A DNA stretch of 64,000 bases from Ascidia mentula (GCA_947561715.1 OX387203.1:3038001-3102000), one strand, 5' to 3'; positions 10,758 through 25,700 are shown, counted from the stretch's first letter. Notes: generated by a model not told the origin, from the sequence alone. Made by a program: numbers and translations.

Positions 10758-13700
10758 CTAGAGCTGTCTGCTCAAAAGTTCGTTAACGTCAATGCTGCAT
10801 TGTGGGAAACATTCGAGACTTTCGTCGTACTCCATACCGCCTGTGACGTCATTCCCCTGTTGAGAGTAGTTGTTGACATTGGCTGAGAGTTCGGAGCTAC
10901 AAAAGGCGTTACTGTTGACATAAGTATTGGAAAGGTTCAGCCACAATAGAAATCGCAAGTATCTGTGGGCTTAGGTTATTGCGTTAATCAGAATTGTTCT
11001 TCTGACACTCAAGTTTCTAAAGGAGTTGCGTGACGGTACAAGCGGTGCCAATGTTATCCATCCCCTTTTTTCTTGTGTTTTTCTTGCGTTTTTAGTGTTT
11101 ATGTGCTCGATGCATTATTGTTGCCATAACCTTGAGAAGCCTCGACGGATGGCAGACGAAATGTCGGTTTCAAATAAACACTTTAGAAACTTAAGTGCCA
11201 GAAGAACAGTTCTGATTAATTAGTATGCCTGGTGGCAAACATATTTGGGTCATTGAAGTCGAAATCACATTTTTGACTTGGTTACACGATGCTCACGTGT
11301 ACACGGCAAGCGTAATGCAATAACTCTTTCCTATTTATAGATTAACCCGGAATGACATAGTAACTGGATGGTATGGCAGAGACCGAAACTGTGTCCGAGC
11401 CCTGCCCGAATCACTTCGGTAACTCTCGGTCACGTCCAACTTGACAAAGACAAAAAATAGCCGGTATCGCCCTTAAAGCGCTATAAATGTAAGCTATATA
11501 TGAATATGAGGCGGAAAACAACATAGGAATTAGCAAAACATAAATAATTATGCCGTGCGGAGAGCCGGTACAGCTGGGCTAATTACAAACCCAAGCATAA
11601 ACATTCCTAACTTCGTGCCCATTTACCCGTATTTTTTTTATCAGCCTAGGGTATACGAAAGGTTAGCAAAAACACCAAATAATCAATAACTATATAAATG
11701 AACAAACGAGTACAATTGCACACTTACACATCATATTGCAAGCTGTTGTGGTGAGTAACAGGCGTTGGACTGTGAATGGAGAGGGGACCGTCGTACGTGC
11801 TTCCTGCTGGGGTATTTGGAGCACTATCTCCCATTAGACTGATGTTCAGGTGGCTGCTGAATAAACAGGGAGGTTAGTTTGCAAAAATGGGCGCATTTTG
11901 TTCCGGGGATCCACAAAATAATTGTGTTTGACACAGTTGTATTCTGCACCGTTGCATAAAATACATTGATTTTTTTCTATTGGCGACAACCAGAACAGAA
12001 TAAGTCCCTACTTTTACTGAGTTTCGTCTGGTGTTTTAGTAAATACAAATACCACAACTTGTCAGTATATGATTATTTGCGGCGGTAAGGGTTTTTTTGT
12101 TCTCAATGACCAATAGTCACTATGGTAACACTATGGCGTTATATTGCGTCATCTTCCGCCAAAAAGAGCGGCCGACATTAACTGTTGGTGAAATTATAAC
12201 CAATGAATCAAAGAGTTGCACAAAGCGCACGATTTCGACCCATAGGCCTAGTTCATAGTCGTACAGTTGCCTGTTTTCAGGAGATAAAAAATATTAAAGG
12301 CAAAACGGCAAAAAAAAACAATTTCTGTTAATTAACCCATGTCTAACAAGACTGTAGCCCAAAGGTGAAAAAGAAACACCAGTCACAGTGACAATGCAAA
12401 ACCACCTTTCCATTTATGGATTACCCGGGAATGACGGAGTAACTCAATGGTAAGACAGCAGCCAAAACCGTGTCCAAGACCTTTCCAAATCACTGCAATT
12501 ATTCTCGGTCACGTTTGACCTTACGCAGAAAACAAAATGCCGGTATCGCTCCCAAAGCGCAATACTTATACGAATTTATACGATATACCAGTGTAAATGG
12601 TTCGCGACGGCATTCCAGATGGCACGCGAGCACCCTCCGTAGCTCGAATTTAAAAAATCGAAAGTGATTTCAAAATGTTTGTTACTTCATCTCCTAGGTA
12701 ATTTTGTAACACTCAACTAGGTGGTACGCGTTGAAATTGTTTTACCTTCGAGTGGTACGCAACAACAAAAAGTTTGGGAATCACTGCCGTATACGAAGAA
12801 ACAGAAAAAAATGCGCGTTTCAGGTGGTCACGTGCATTGTGCAACAACAATTGTGCAAGCTGTGAATATTTTCTCTTAAACTGTAGAAAATGGAAACAAA
12901 GTGGATTGGATACAAAATAGAGCTGACTCAGGATTTGTTTTTTTAGAAAATCTATGTGGCCTCCGGGCGTCGCTAGTGTAAGGATGCCCTGAACAACACA
13001 ATATTAACGATGGCCGCCAGGAAGAATACAAATATTTGCCGAAACAAACAGTTTGATTTCTTGAAACAGCAACGTTGGTGAAAGACATGTTGACTTTTGA
13101 GACTTGCTTTTGCTATATCTACTGTGTTCGTTTCTGTTTGAATTAATTGTGTCACAGTTTCAAATTTCACTCACTTTTAGAGGGGTTACGAGTTTAAATC
13201 TGATAAAGCAAATTTTTGAACAGCAAATATAATATTTGTGGAAAAAAGCCATAATATTGGAGAGCTGCAGACAGGGTGTATACACGCACTGTTTCGACCT
13301 GTAAGGTCTCATCAGTGCAGCTGTTGATGTGGCACTGTGCTAGCTTTCACACTAGCAGGCACACTAATTTCCACTTTGTTTACACAAGCTGTCTGCAGCT
13401 TTTCAAAATATAATATTGTTGTCGGGATATCTTAAATACGCTTGACTTCTTATATTTTTTTCGTTTTTTTTTAATCATAAATGAAAACTAGGGTGCAAAT
13501 CATCAACCAATTCCAAATTAAAGCAATAAAACTTGCTATAAAAAACTGCCACGCAAGCAAACACAACATACACGTTTTTGCCCAGCTGCACTGTTACAAA
13601 AACGTGAGACGTTTTGTAATTTTAACAAAAAGAAACGATTTTAGCCCGGAAATACCGAACTATATCTGTCCCACTGTCATTGATCCATTGTTCCAACGTC

Positions 13701-16700
13701 ACTAGTTAATATATGGTTGTCATATTTCAACGTTTGATGAACACGTTTTGGCGCAATCAAGTCTGCCTCTGTTATTTCAAGCCACTGGTCACACCAATCT
13801 GCGTCATGTGATTAATAACGCCGTTTTCGATAAAAACAAGCAATTTTGGCCAAATGTGAACAGAAGTTTTTCAAAAAATAGGTTCGATTGTCTGTTGGTG
13901 GTGCCAACTTTTGAACATTTTCAACTTACTTTGGTCGCATGTTGATCGTCTGCATCAGCTCAGTGCGCACGTATCCGTCTCCTTGTGCTGTAACAATAAA
14001 AATTATGATGTCATAAAGCAAGTAACAATCGCTCAGTTCAGATATATTTGAAAAAAGGCAAGGCAGAACAGTGAAATGTTTACGCCCATTATGACAACCA
14101 ATAAGCTGAATGATTGTAGAATATGCAATAAAACGTTTTTGCAATTTGAAAATTTCAATGGTCTTCTGGGCCCTGGTGGGCTGCACCGACTGCACCTCCC
14201 TCGGGGGTCCTAATACCATCACAGACAACAACGGCTTGATGCAATTTGAAACCGAATGTTGTCAGTTATATTTTTAACACCATATTCAAAAACATCCGCA
14301 TCTGGGAGTTCTTCCCAACAGATAAGGCCGTCCTTACAGATGTGTTCCTGCCTTTTGCGACAACACAAAATGGCCTGGTTCCTCTATACGACAATGCTTG
14401 TACATGTATTTTGTTCAAAATAGAAATATGTATATTATGTACATTTGACCTTTTACTCTCCATGACGTATTTCGTAAATATGTTAGTTTGGAAAAGGGTC
14501 ATTTGCGCCGGCAATTAACGTAATACAAAGCCTACATATTCATGGTCATTTGGGTTAAAAACTATCATGCGACGATTGGTTTAAATGAAGCACGCTCAGT
14601 ATGCCTTGTTTCAGTCGTAATACACACGAGTCGCCCAAAACTGGCTAACTTTAGCACCAATGTATAGGATGCTGCACCTAAAACCACTCAAGATAAAAAA
14701 AGCTTCAAATACCTAAAATACCCGTCCGAAAAGGTAAATTTGCAACTGTGTCCGACACGAAAGCATTTACGAACCATAAATAACCTGATAACCATTCTGA
14801 CAATCTCCCTTCACTACTTACGGGTACTACTGATGGTCTTGCTGTAATATTGGCCGAAGACTTCGTCTTTAGTTTGAGTGGTGTCGTCAATCTTGCATAT
14901 AAACATTAGCTGGTCGAGGTCCTTGATGCGATCGGCCAAAGATCGAATCCCGTAATCCCGTAGTGTTTGTGGCTGAAGATTCCAAACCCTTGCGATTCCT
15001 GCCGTAAGATAATGGGTATTTAGTTACACAGTAGCTCTCCTGTTAGGGCGTCATAGCGCTTTAAGACATTGGTAACATACGTCAATTGTATGTGACGTAG
15101 CAATGTACAAGCGGGTAGCACCACTATTCCACTAACAATCATGTTACTTTCACTGTTAATAATGATGTTAATCCTTGCGAACTTGTGGAATTTCATTACA
15201 TATATATGGTAATATAATATAATAGCAATCGGAAGGCCACATATTTATAGCTTTGTAATATACGTTGCCTTCTGTAAGTTAAAGGTGCCACAAAAACCTT
15301 CAGCACAGCAACAACGTGGCAGCAATTGGCCTCTTGTCTATTGCAAGTAACAGCAATCTACTCCACGCTAAAGTACTTTAATTTGCCATCGTACTATTTT
15401 ACTCATCACAGCAAATAGGAAATTCCTAGCAATACCTTTGTCTGATTCTGCAACCCAAGCGATTGTCAGACCTCCGATCTCAGAGTCTGAATATCGCAGA
15501 AGGAAAGTAGAGCAGGGTTTGGAGAGGAGTTTGTCCTGGGATTCAGCCTTGCCTATGAATCCGATGATCGCCCTGTGTACCACAGAAGTATGCGATAAAC
15601 CAGGACAATAGTTGGTGGAAATTTTTTAGCAAAATTAAAATTATGGTTCAATTGCTTATTATTGAAAAATCGCGATCTTAACCACAGACTGCAGATTCTG
15701 GCCTAGCGATCACTGTACCTTCCGTAATGGCAATATGCACACAAACAACTAACTTTAAAACATAATCATTTCTTGAAGATTTCTTGAAGAAGGGCGAAAT
15801 ACGTTTTCCACAATAGAAAAAATGGATTTGTAGATTGCCTTTTTAGAAATACATTGACATATATGCATTTATTAACTGTGTACATATAACCTGTACTCCT
15901 TGCATCATAATACACACACCCCCCAAACCCATATTATATCCCAGCATACCCGTCGTTCCAGTGTTGTTGCAGATGCTTGCTCTTCGTAAGTTCCATCACA
16001 CCATTAAACCATTGCCAGAACGTGAAGTTGCGATTGGGCAACGGTTCTCTGTTAAACTGGGCCCATGAAATGTGCTTGTCCGAGTTAGGTGGGATATTTT
16101 GCCCTGCACAGAAAAAAAAGTGAAAGGATTTTTCTAGAATTCAGACAAGGTTTTCTTTATCGAAATCACACATAAATTTTGAACAATGAAAAGCAAGACA
16201 GATATGTTGATCCCTGGCCAACAAGGTTAAATTATAGTTAAGCATGTGAGTGAGCGGTTTCGGTATTTATACAACCATAGATTGGAGCAAAACGTACGGA
16301 AGACTTTGTAGGCGAGGTACTGTTTGGCTTGCGGCGTTAGTCCCTTACTGCTGTGACACTCATGCTTCCACTTGCAGTCGAGGGTGTCAATCAATTTGCA
16401 CCAGGGGACTTTGTCTGGGATGTGAAATGGGACGCGACCCTGGATGTAGGGATTTGATTAATAAACAAACTTGTGGCGAGTATTTTTAATACTGTAGATT
16501 ACATAATGAAATTAGGTGCTTTTGTTGTGTGTATCACTCATGTGTAGGTAAAATATTATTGAATTGACATGCACGGATTGCTACACACAATTACACGAAC
16601 GACAGTCGCTCAATTACCGAATCGACATACACAGATACAGAGCCATTGTAGCCACACACATCAAACATGTATGAATATTGGTCTTAAATGAACAAAGGCA

Positions 16701-19700
16701 AATTCCTGCTTTATCTAATAAGGTTCCTGAACAAATCTTTTAGACTGACTACATATCGGTCAACGCGGTTCCTATGGCAACCACTAATGGTCACATGACT
16801 CAAGGCACTACATCACATAACATCACACACATCTCTCATGCAAATTACCACACAGCTACGCACGACATATACGGATACAAAAAGCTACGCAGGCAAATTA
16901 CTCGGCAGATGATCCGATTGGCTTAAAGCGGTTCACGTGGAGGCAGCCGTCGACCAATTAGCGGCCGGCGACGACCACGCACAACCAGGGGTACCTTATT
17001 GGAAAAGGCGTTGTCCCAGAGGACTGTACCACGCGCGTTGCACTCTTGGCTAACATTAACAATCACCACGACGGGCAGAGAGGTAGTATAAGGCTGTGGA
17101 ATGAATATATACACGTGTTAGAGGATCATTTCCTTAGTTACACCGACCTGTTCGGCAAAGGCGTTATCCCACAGAATGCTGGCTGCAGCATTAGCCTCCT
17201 GGTTTCCGTGGACAATCACCACTACGGGTAGAGATAGGGTCTGCATTTTGCAACGGAATAAGCAGTTTATATTGTGATCTGTCGCCTGTATTATAGCATT
17301 ACAGTGGTATATCGGGTATAGATGCGTAAATGTACATAAAATTTATATCATTGAGGCCAAGGGACGTATTCAGAACCAAAATGATAAAATAGTTCATTTG
17401 GGTTAAGCTGGCAAAAGTATTAGAGAACCTGATTGTTCGCGTGGGTTTGTCAGTTAAATGGGGTAATTTCTGGCATATAGAAGCAGTGGTGGGATTCAAA
17501 AAGTCGTATTTTTTAGCCGGTTCTGTTACAAAAATCCATTGACAGTAACCAGTAATGCCAACCGGTTCGCTGATCTCATAAAATGTCGTAAGACGGTACT
17601 ATAGAACCGGTGCGAACCGGCTGAATCCCACCACTGTATAGAAGTATACACAAACCCTTGTACGAATAGTTTTGGAGTACACAGTGTGCCAATTACTATC
17701 ATACGCGACTGTTAAAAATGTCAGATTGAAACCGAAATTAATTAAAAACAAACATATTTGAACCGGCCGTTACACAACGGTCAGTAAGCATTGAAAAATA
17801 ACCTCTCTATCAGCGGTGCAACTGTAACAGAACTGTCAGAAATAGTAAAAAAAAAAGTTTTTGCTGTTAATAAAAACAAGATAACATACCCGAACTTGGA
17901 AGACGAGTTCATTTCCACCGACACTGAATCGCGATTGGAATAAAATGGTGAATTTCTCCTCGGTCACAGACTCTGCCCCTCTCTTGTCTGATCGCTTGAT
18001 GCGACGAAGGGACTACAGGAAATAAAAATGATAAATTACTTTACGGTTATTTAAAAATTACGGTTCAAAAGTAATGAAGAGATTACAAAGTACCATTTTA
18101 AGGAATTGCATTGTTTTTTCGGTGCCATTTTTATTTCCAAAGTCACGTTACAAACAAATTAAAACCTAATTAAATCTGGGAGCAATCAATGCTCAAAAAT
18201 ATGACACCAGATAGATTCTGCAGCATCCTACTTAAACGTAAAAACGTAATTCTGATACAACGAGAGTATTAAGGGTTTTGTCGCACTACCAAACATTTTC
18301 CAGTCTAAACAACGTCACACAAATAACCATTGTTACGTAACAAACGGCAAGGGAATGAAAACAGTCAGAGATCCGGCAAGAGCGGATGAGCGGGCGCAAT
18401 TTATACTCGGGATCGTCGAACATTTTCACGGAAATGGGACGAAACATAGCGAGACAATAAGGGAAATATCGCGTTTCGCTGTACTGCATAGTGGGGTGGA
18501 AAAATTCCGCATAAAACTGTTCAACATGGATCTCCACACACTTTCAAAGCATTGTTCCATACGGGAAGTTGGACCATAGTAGGTTTTGGGTCGTTGTTAG
18601 TTTGTCGTAATTATAACTGGAAGTTTGGGCGCCTTTAAATATCCCCAATGGACGCTGCATCGATTTGCTACTTTAATGATGAGTTTCGTCATCAAAGCGC
18701 ATAGCCTTGCGACTGGAGGGGTATTACCATCACCAAGCGGGAATTTTCAAACGCTGTTCTGCACTTGGTTTTGTCAAGAGTACAACGCATTATTTTTGCA
18801 ACCATTTAAGCATTAGCTATCCAACGCTTTTGTGGCGTCTCTCTAAAAGTGCAATCTGAACCCAAGATACGCAATGTTAAGTAAAAGTCTGGATATGTAC
18901 ACTTGATTTCAATCCTACTGTTCGCTCTTGTTTTATGTTTGTTGTTTCTAGAATACTGATGATGCCATATAGGCAAAATATGTATATTCTCTATAAAGTG
19001 GTATATTAGATGATTAACCAATAATCTAAGCCTGTCCAACACAATAATCACAGTTTACCCTTAAAAAAGCATGTTGACACAAAATGGAAACAATGCCACC
19101 CAGCAGTTACAAGTTCTCGAAAAACAGGGAAGGGTATTTGACCTCTCAATGAACTGGACAGGATGCGGTCTCCGATGTCATTGCTCAGACGCAGGACTGC
19201 TCGTAGTATTTCTGTCCCAAAGTGCGTATGTGACTCCATAGCGGCCGAGGAAAATGTCGGCGGAAATGGTATTACGACTAGTCACAGTGGCCAGACGCAA
19301 TACATTTGGCGAGGCTATTAGCAACACGCGAATAGACAACGTAGTGGTGATTCCGCTTCACGGGACAAGGCGTTTTACGTGGAAAGCCGTCGGAGGAGAG
19401 TTTATGTCTCACGACTATTGGCCTCGCCAACGAGGCTTGTTATAGGGCAAAAAAGGCAAATCGTTGAAGGTTATGGTATTATGTATGCTATAGGATAATG
19501 CACTTGTAACAACGGCCAATTTTTATTGTGACGCAGTATCAGCACGACTTGAGTACTCTTGACTTTGATGACGTTCGGTTTCCAATATTTTTAGCAACGT
19601 TTTTCTCCAGTTTTTGTTATGCAAGCGTTGTGTCTTCCGCAAATAAACACGTTTTTTCCTAACGTTGGTCATAATATTGGAAATTTCGAAAACAAATTCT

Positions 19701-22700
19701 TCAAACAGATGCGCCGAAAATGATTATGCAGTGAGCTGTATACAGTTCACAGTCATTCGACACTCCTATATACTTCAATGCTTTGTCCGTTTTATGAAGA
19801 AAAGTAAAAGTAACACTTCAATTCGGCAACACCACACCTAACAGGGCAAGCCAAGGAACGTTTTAAAATCTACGCTCTATGAGTGCCAAATCGTTAGTAA
19901 GCAGCGTGTATTGTTGCGAGTTAATGAGCGGAATAACTTCCTTTCGAATAACCGAAAACCGCACGTACCACAGCTATCACGTACACGAGACTGAAAGCGG
20001 ACTGGAATACTCTGTGCATGGTAGAAGGCACGTGACACATGTATGCTTTTTATGGTAGGTTCATGAATACGTTTTATACATTGGTTTCCAAAACATTCCA
20101 AAAAATTAAGGTACAGTCACAATTAATTACAAATCATTGTTTCAGTTACAAACGAAAAACTAACAACAATATCTTGCGGCTTGCCATCACGACTTGTTAT
20201 GCACATTCAGTATAAGTAATAGTAATTACTTTCACGTCAACAATAAACGTAAGAATAGTGTTTGCTTTGAAGTTACTAAATATCAGTATTCCAAAGCAGT
20301 GTTTCCCCAAACTTTTTTGTCCTTGGAACATGCAACGTTATTTAAGGTGGCATGGAACCCCCAACACGCCACAACCGTATAGTACAGATTTTTGAACTTT
20401 ATTTGTCGAATAAACTTAGGTAACTCAACAGCAAATGTTTTTTTGTTGCTTAAAACTATCTAATAGCTCATGTGGAAACCTCTGGAAATTTTTATGGGCC
20501 TCAAGGTTCCGGGAAACCGATTTAGAAACACTCTGGACAAAACCTAAAGCCTTAATTTGAATAATTGACATAACGTTGAACCCCAGCTAAAGTGGGTTTA
20601 CATCAATTTGAATGCGCAAGACTGATGTCTTCCTGCGGTGACGCATAGGGTTTGTCCGCGCAAATGGAAAAATGTGAAATGACCGGTATTTTGGGGCGTA
20701 TCCGTTGGACACGGAGTCCGACGACAAGACCACGACATGTGACGTAACAATTAGGGGCTTTGTGACGCAAAGACCGACGTGGGCGACCACTTCCGGATAC
20801 AACCAGAGGGAAGGTTGGGAATTGATGTGTTAAAGTTTTAAGGGTGACTTGGGCACGAAATTTGTCCAGTTCAATCGAAGATAGTATCATTAACTTCAAC
20901 TTGTTGGTATATTAGGTCGATATTTGTATATGCAGCTACAGCTAAATTTGAAATGGCTTCTTATTAAATAAGGTACAAATTTACCATTAACTTGGAACAA
21001 ACGCATAGAAGCGCGAGGAAATGCATTTATTACTGCATGTTTCTGAATGACCAAGCATGAAATAACACAAAATCAGCGACTTCCGTTCAGGTTCAAGCCA
21101 ACGTTATCGTCGGGATTTTTTTGTGAACAAAATGCGCAAAAAAATGGATTGCGGCATACGCTACCGCAAGCTTAATAGATAAAATCAGATGGTAATCTCA
21201 CCATATTGCGAAAGTTGACACTGAGGATTCCAGATTGTGGGTGATATTCCATCACACTTTCCGGATTAAGAATCTCACCGCTCATTTCGCTTATGCTGCA
21301 GAACAATTGAGAATGGAGTAATTCTTTCAAAGGTCTCGGCCTTTGGTGTTTACCAAGAGCGCTGTTAGGCCCAATATTACGTTCAGGGTGTGACCAGTGT
21401 ACCTAATGGGGCGCGTACATGTATATAGCATAGCGCACATTGATCAATATGTTTAAGGTTGGAGTCAAGATTTCAACAATATTTAAAGGTTTGGGGTAAA
21501 AGCTTGTGCAAATTAATCTTGAACAATTTTAGGGCAGAAAGCTTCATAGTGTGTGGTATACCAGCAGTGATACGGGGCCAACAGTGTTCAAATAAGCATA
21601 TAACATCAAACTGACCAAAGTCTCAAAGCTCATATACAATAGTTAGGGGTACTTTGCATACAAAGAAATTTGCAAAAAACGATCGGGAAATAGCATATCA
21701 TCAGTCAAGTATAATTATTTTCCATGCTTTATGGACTAACACATTAGGTTGAACACAATACCTTCGGCCTGAGTCGTTTTTAAGCAGAGCCTTGGCCTGG
21801 TTCTCACTTATAATGCTTGCCTTCACCATGGGAGGGTTCATATGTACGTTCAGTTTGCCACCAACCAAGAGACGGATGGTAGCGCCGAAACGCGTTTGGG
21901 TCTTGAGCACTTGTGGAGGTTGTTTCTCAATGATAAAGGTGCTGTGGAAATAGGTTGAGTATTTTACAAAGTGGAAAATGTCATGTATCGTTCAAAAAGG
22001 GTACTATCGCATGCAACAAGGCGTTTGACAATCTGATTTCAATGCTGAACCACATTATCTAAAACCGCATTATTTAACCAAAACATTTCGCGTCAGAAGG
22101 GGTATAAAATAGGAAAATTTGAACCAATTTTTATAATGGAGAATAACTGAATAAAAATTAGTCAAAATGGCCACAACTGTACGCTTTGTTTGTGAAAAGC
22201 AAAACGCTGCAATAAAACACAACTGGTACATCCAGCCATGCAAAATGGACATCCTGTACCTGGTTACGAGGGTTGACAATAATGCAGTGATGGTGGCATT
22301 CAGCTCCGGTAGAATATCTCGTCCAGGGTAAGCTATAGGCAGTTGCTGTCTCTGCAACTCAACCCGTTTTATCTGCTGACGGTTTTGCCATATGATTTCG
22401 GCCAGCTTTTCACACCTAAAAGTGAACGTAAAACGAACGGTTAGGATGAGAAATGTCATTTAGACCACAGAATTCAGCCTATACGTTTGCTAGGCGGTAC
22501 CGACGCATCTATCCTATCTTGTCAGGTATCTAAAATTGCTAACAAAGAGTGTTTGGTGATCAGCGTCAGTACTCCGATCTTAGATTTTAAAATCTCAAAG
22601 AAATGATAATTTCGCCATAATGGCAACGTCAGTTTTTGTGCTATAAAAAAGAATAAAAACAAGCAAAAGTTCTACGTTCAAATTCCACACACCATTGCTG

Positions 22701-25700
22701 AAGCTGATCCAGGTTGCTTTCCTGTGATACGCCATTGTATGCAAGTGCTTGGGATCTCTTCCATTTGATCAACTCTTCGTCGAGAATCTGGTTCTGGAGT
22801 TGGCTGAGTAGAGCGAACGTTTCCTCGTGACGTTGGGCCAAGTTCTACATGGACAGAATTTTTATGTAAACTTTACAGTTATCAGTTGCACAAAAATATG
22901 GAAAAAGAGTGCGAATTGAAAAAGAGCGAAGTATCAACGCCATTTTATAACAATAGGAATATGCATGTTGGAACATTTTTTCAAGGATGCGCTTCGAGTA
23001 AAGGACGTATATTACAATGTAGAAAATTACAAAGCAAAATCCATACTATACAACATGTCTGTATAGCTCTTGAAATTGGATTTTTGTTTACAATCTTCCA
23101 ATGTTTTTCTTGAGCATTAACCATACAATTTTGTTTTAAAACACCGACTTGTACCAAATTCAAAGCGTTCCTAAAATACAAAAAATTGTTTGGAAACACA
23201 GAACTTTTCATACTCACGGGACGCAGTTGCTGCAACTTCTCCGCTTCAGCCTTCAGCAGTTCATTAATCTCTTGTTGTTTGCGAGTCAGCTGAGGTTCAA
23301 GCTTAATGCGGGTTTGATCTGTGGGACTGCGCTGAAGGATTTGCTGAAGATCGGCTGCGGAAGGAAAGGCGATGACGAGTTTATTACAGGGAGGAGAAAT
23401 TTTACGATATTTCAACGGCAACGAAACTTTTGAGTTACATCCAGTCGGGCTTCTTAACATGTTTTAAGGATTTTTTTGGTTTAGCTTTGATTACATTTCG
23501 TGTGTAAATCGGATTTCGTGGTAGAGAATTTCGCTTTCTGAACCTGGATTTTTTTTAGTTCATGTGTTTTACTTAATTTCAGCACCACCAGTGCGTAACA
23601 CAATCGAGTCAACATGTTTGCAGGACAAAAATCAATCACCACGTAGGTCTCTACACAAAAAGTTGATTATATTTTCCTAGGAAATTTATTTGGTTATTCT
23701 GCACATGACAAAATATCCAAGTTTCCCTCAATGAAATGTTATTCGCTAACTAAATTGATACATAATTTGTACCAGTTTTCATTTAATGACATGGAAATAG
23801 TCCATAACCACACAAAAAGGTAATACACACCTACACACGTAATTTGTTATACTGAATAACTACATTTTTGCGACAACAAAGTTTTTTACTGACCAAAAAA
23901 CAACAAAAAATGGAATAATCAACAAAAATCTAGTCTTACATTGTATGCGAATGCTGTCCTGATAATTAATGACGAAGTATTCCTGTTTGGATTGCAATTT
24001 CCGCAACTCATTTTCCGTATCCCTTGTCATCGTGGCAAGACGTTCAAGTTCTCTATTGATGTGCATTACTTTCGCCGACTGCTGGTCGTTACGCATGTGC
24101 ACTCCACCGTCCACCATCTAAACACGACACTCTGATTGGACGGGGTGGTCACGTGAATATAAATACCGCCTTCTGGTTGGCGGGCGGTAATCACGAGGGC
24201 TACAGGTACACGACAAGTGTAAAATGTGTATGGAATTGTAATGCAAAGATCTCTGTTCTAAAAATACGTTGCACACATATGGATGAAGCTATCTCAGTTC
24301 AAATAGATGGTGAAAAATCAAGCTAAATGTACAGGAATTTACACGAATAATGAATGACAAAGCAATCATGCTGAAACAAATATGTATCTGTTGCTTTTTT
24401 TTCCTTTTTTAAAAACAGAGATTTGCCACCTAGAGTCGCATTCACAAGCAAAGCGGAGTTGAAACAGGTTCGTGTTCGTGGGAATAATAATAGGAGGTTG
24501 CCACCCACTCAGGTAGACTTGTAGTTGCGGTTTGGGTCGACGACCAATACGCGATAAGGGTCTAAATGCTGCGAAACCCGCAATGTGTAAATGATAAAAA
24601 CAGACTGCATTCACAGCACGGAAAAAAGTAATCGTAATAATCCGAAGGGAAAAATGTCATTTAGACAACAGGAATCAGCCTGTTCCTGCTAGGTGGTATC
24701 GACGGATCTGTCTTGTCAGATATCTAAAATAACTCACAAAGAATGATTGACGATCAACGTCAGTGTGATCTTTTATTTCAAATCTCACAGAAATAATAAT
24801 TTCGCCATAATGGCAACGTCAGTTTCTGTGCTTGATGTAGTAATAAAGTGTGCGTTATATTTTGATAGGGGTTTGAAATAGCTTTGTTTGAGTACAAAAT
24901 GACTTTAGGATTTTGGATTCCGAGTTCATGGAATCTCAAATTAGCAAAGTTTCCAGGCTTCCAATTATTTTCAATACGAGACCAAAAACTTCTTCATATT
25001 GTAAACAAAATATTACAGAAAAAAAAGTTTTAAGACAAATTAAGCCAAGTTAACAGTAAACTTTCTAATGCAACTAGGCGGTGGGTGCAATCTTATCGTA
25101 AGAAGGGGTGCTCGCCTGCAATACCCAAAACAACAGCTGTGGGAAGGAGTACTACGTTGTTTATCACAGCTCTTATCGCGTTTACCTTTGGCACAGTGGC
25201 AATGCTAGACTCCGTGTGCAAAAATTTGGCAAACAAGTTGGAGGTTAAACTCAATGCATCCCGAAATATTTCATTGGACGTTGAAAAACTTGTGTTTTTC
25301 GACTAATTTAACATCACCGAAAATCTGCTCTTAACAGACTTAGTTTCGATCAGTTAAATTTTTTTTCTGCCTCACGGAAGAAGCAAACAAAATATTAGCT
25401 AAACAACCCTTAGTATTGACCATAAGGTTACGCGAAACCGACTCGTTGATATACGCGACATGTGAAAATACTGCTAAAGAAAGTACGTTATCTAGTCCAA
25501 AAGTGCCGCAACAACGAACAAATTGGGCATCTGGGCGCCACGGAAGTTGTGCGGAGCATATGACACATAGATAAAACAGTTAATCCACTAACATTGTAAT
25601 ACGAGTAAAAATCGCCGTCTTAATTATATTGCTTTGAGTAAAGTGGCATTTTGGGCCATACTGGTTCGCTTCAAACCAAGGCGGAAGTCTTACGTAGGTT

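Noticed and set aside
16240-16298. STAT linker exon extended to TG|GTTGTA
   Set aside because: Would join out of frame to the next exon and give a stop; C|GTACGT gives the conserved KVFRQ junction.
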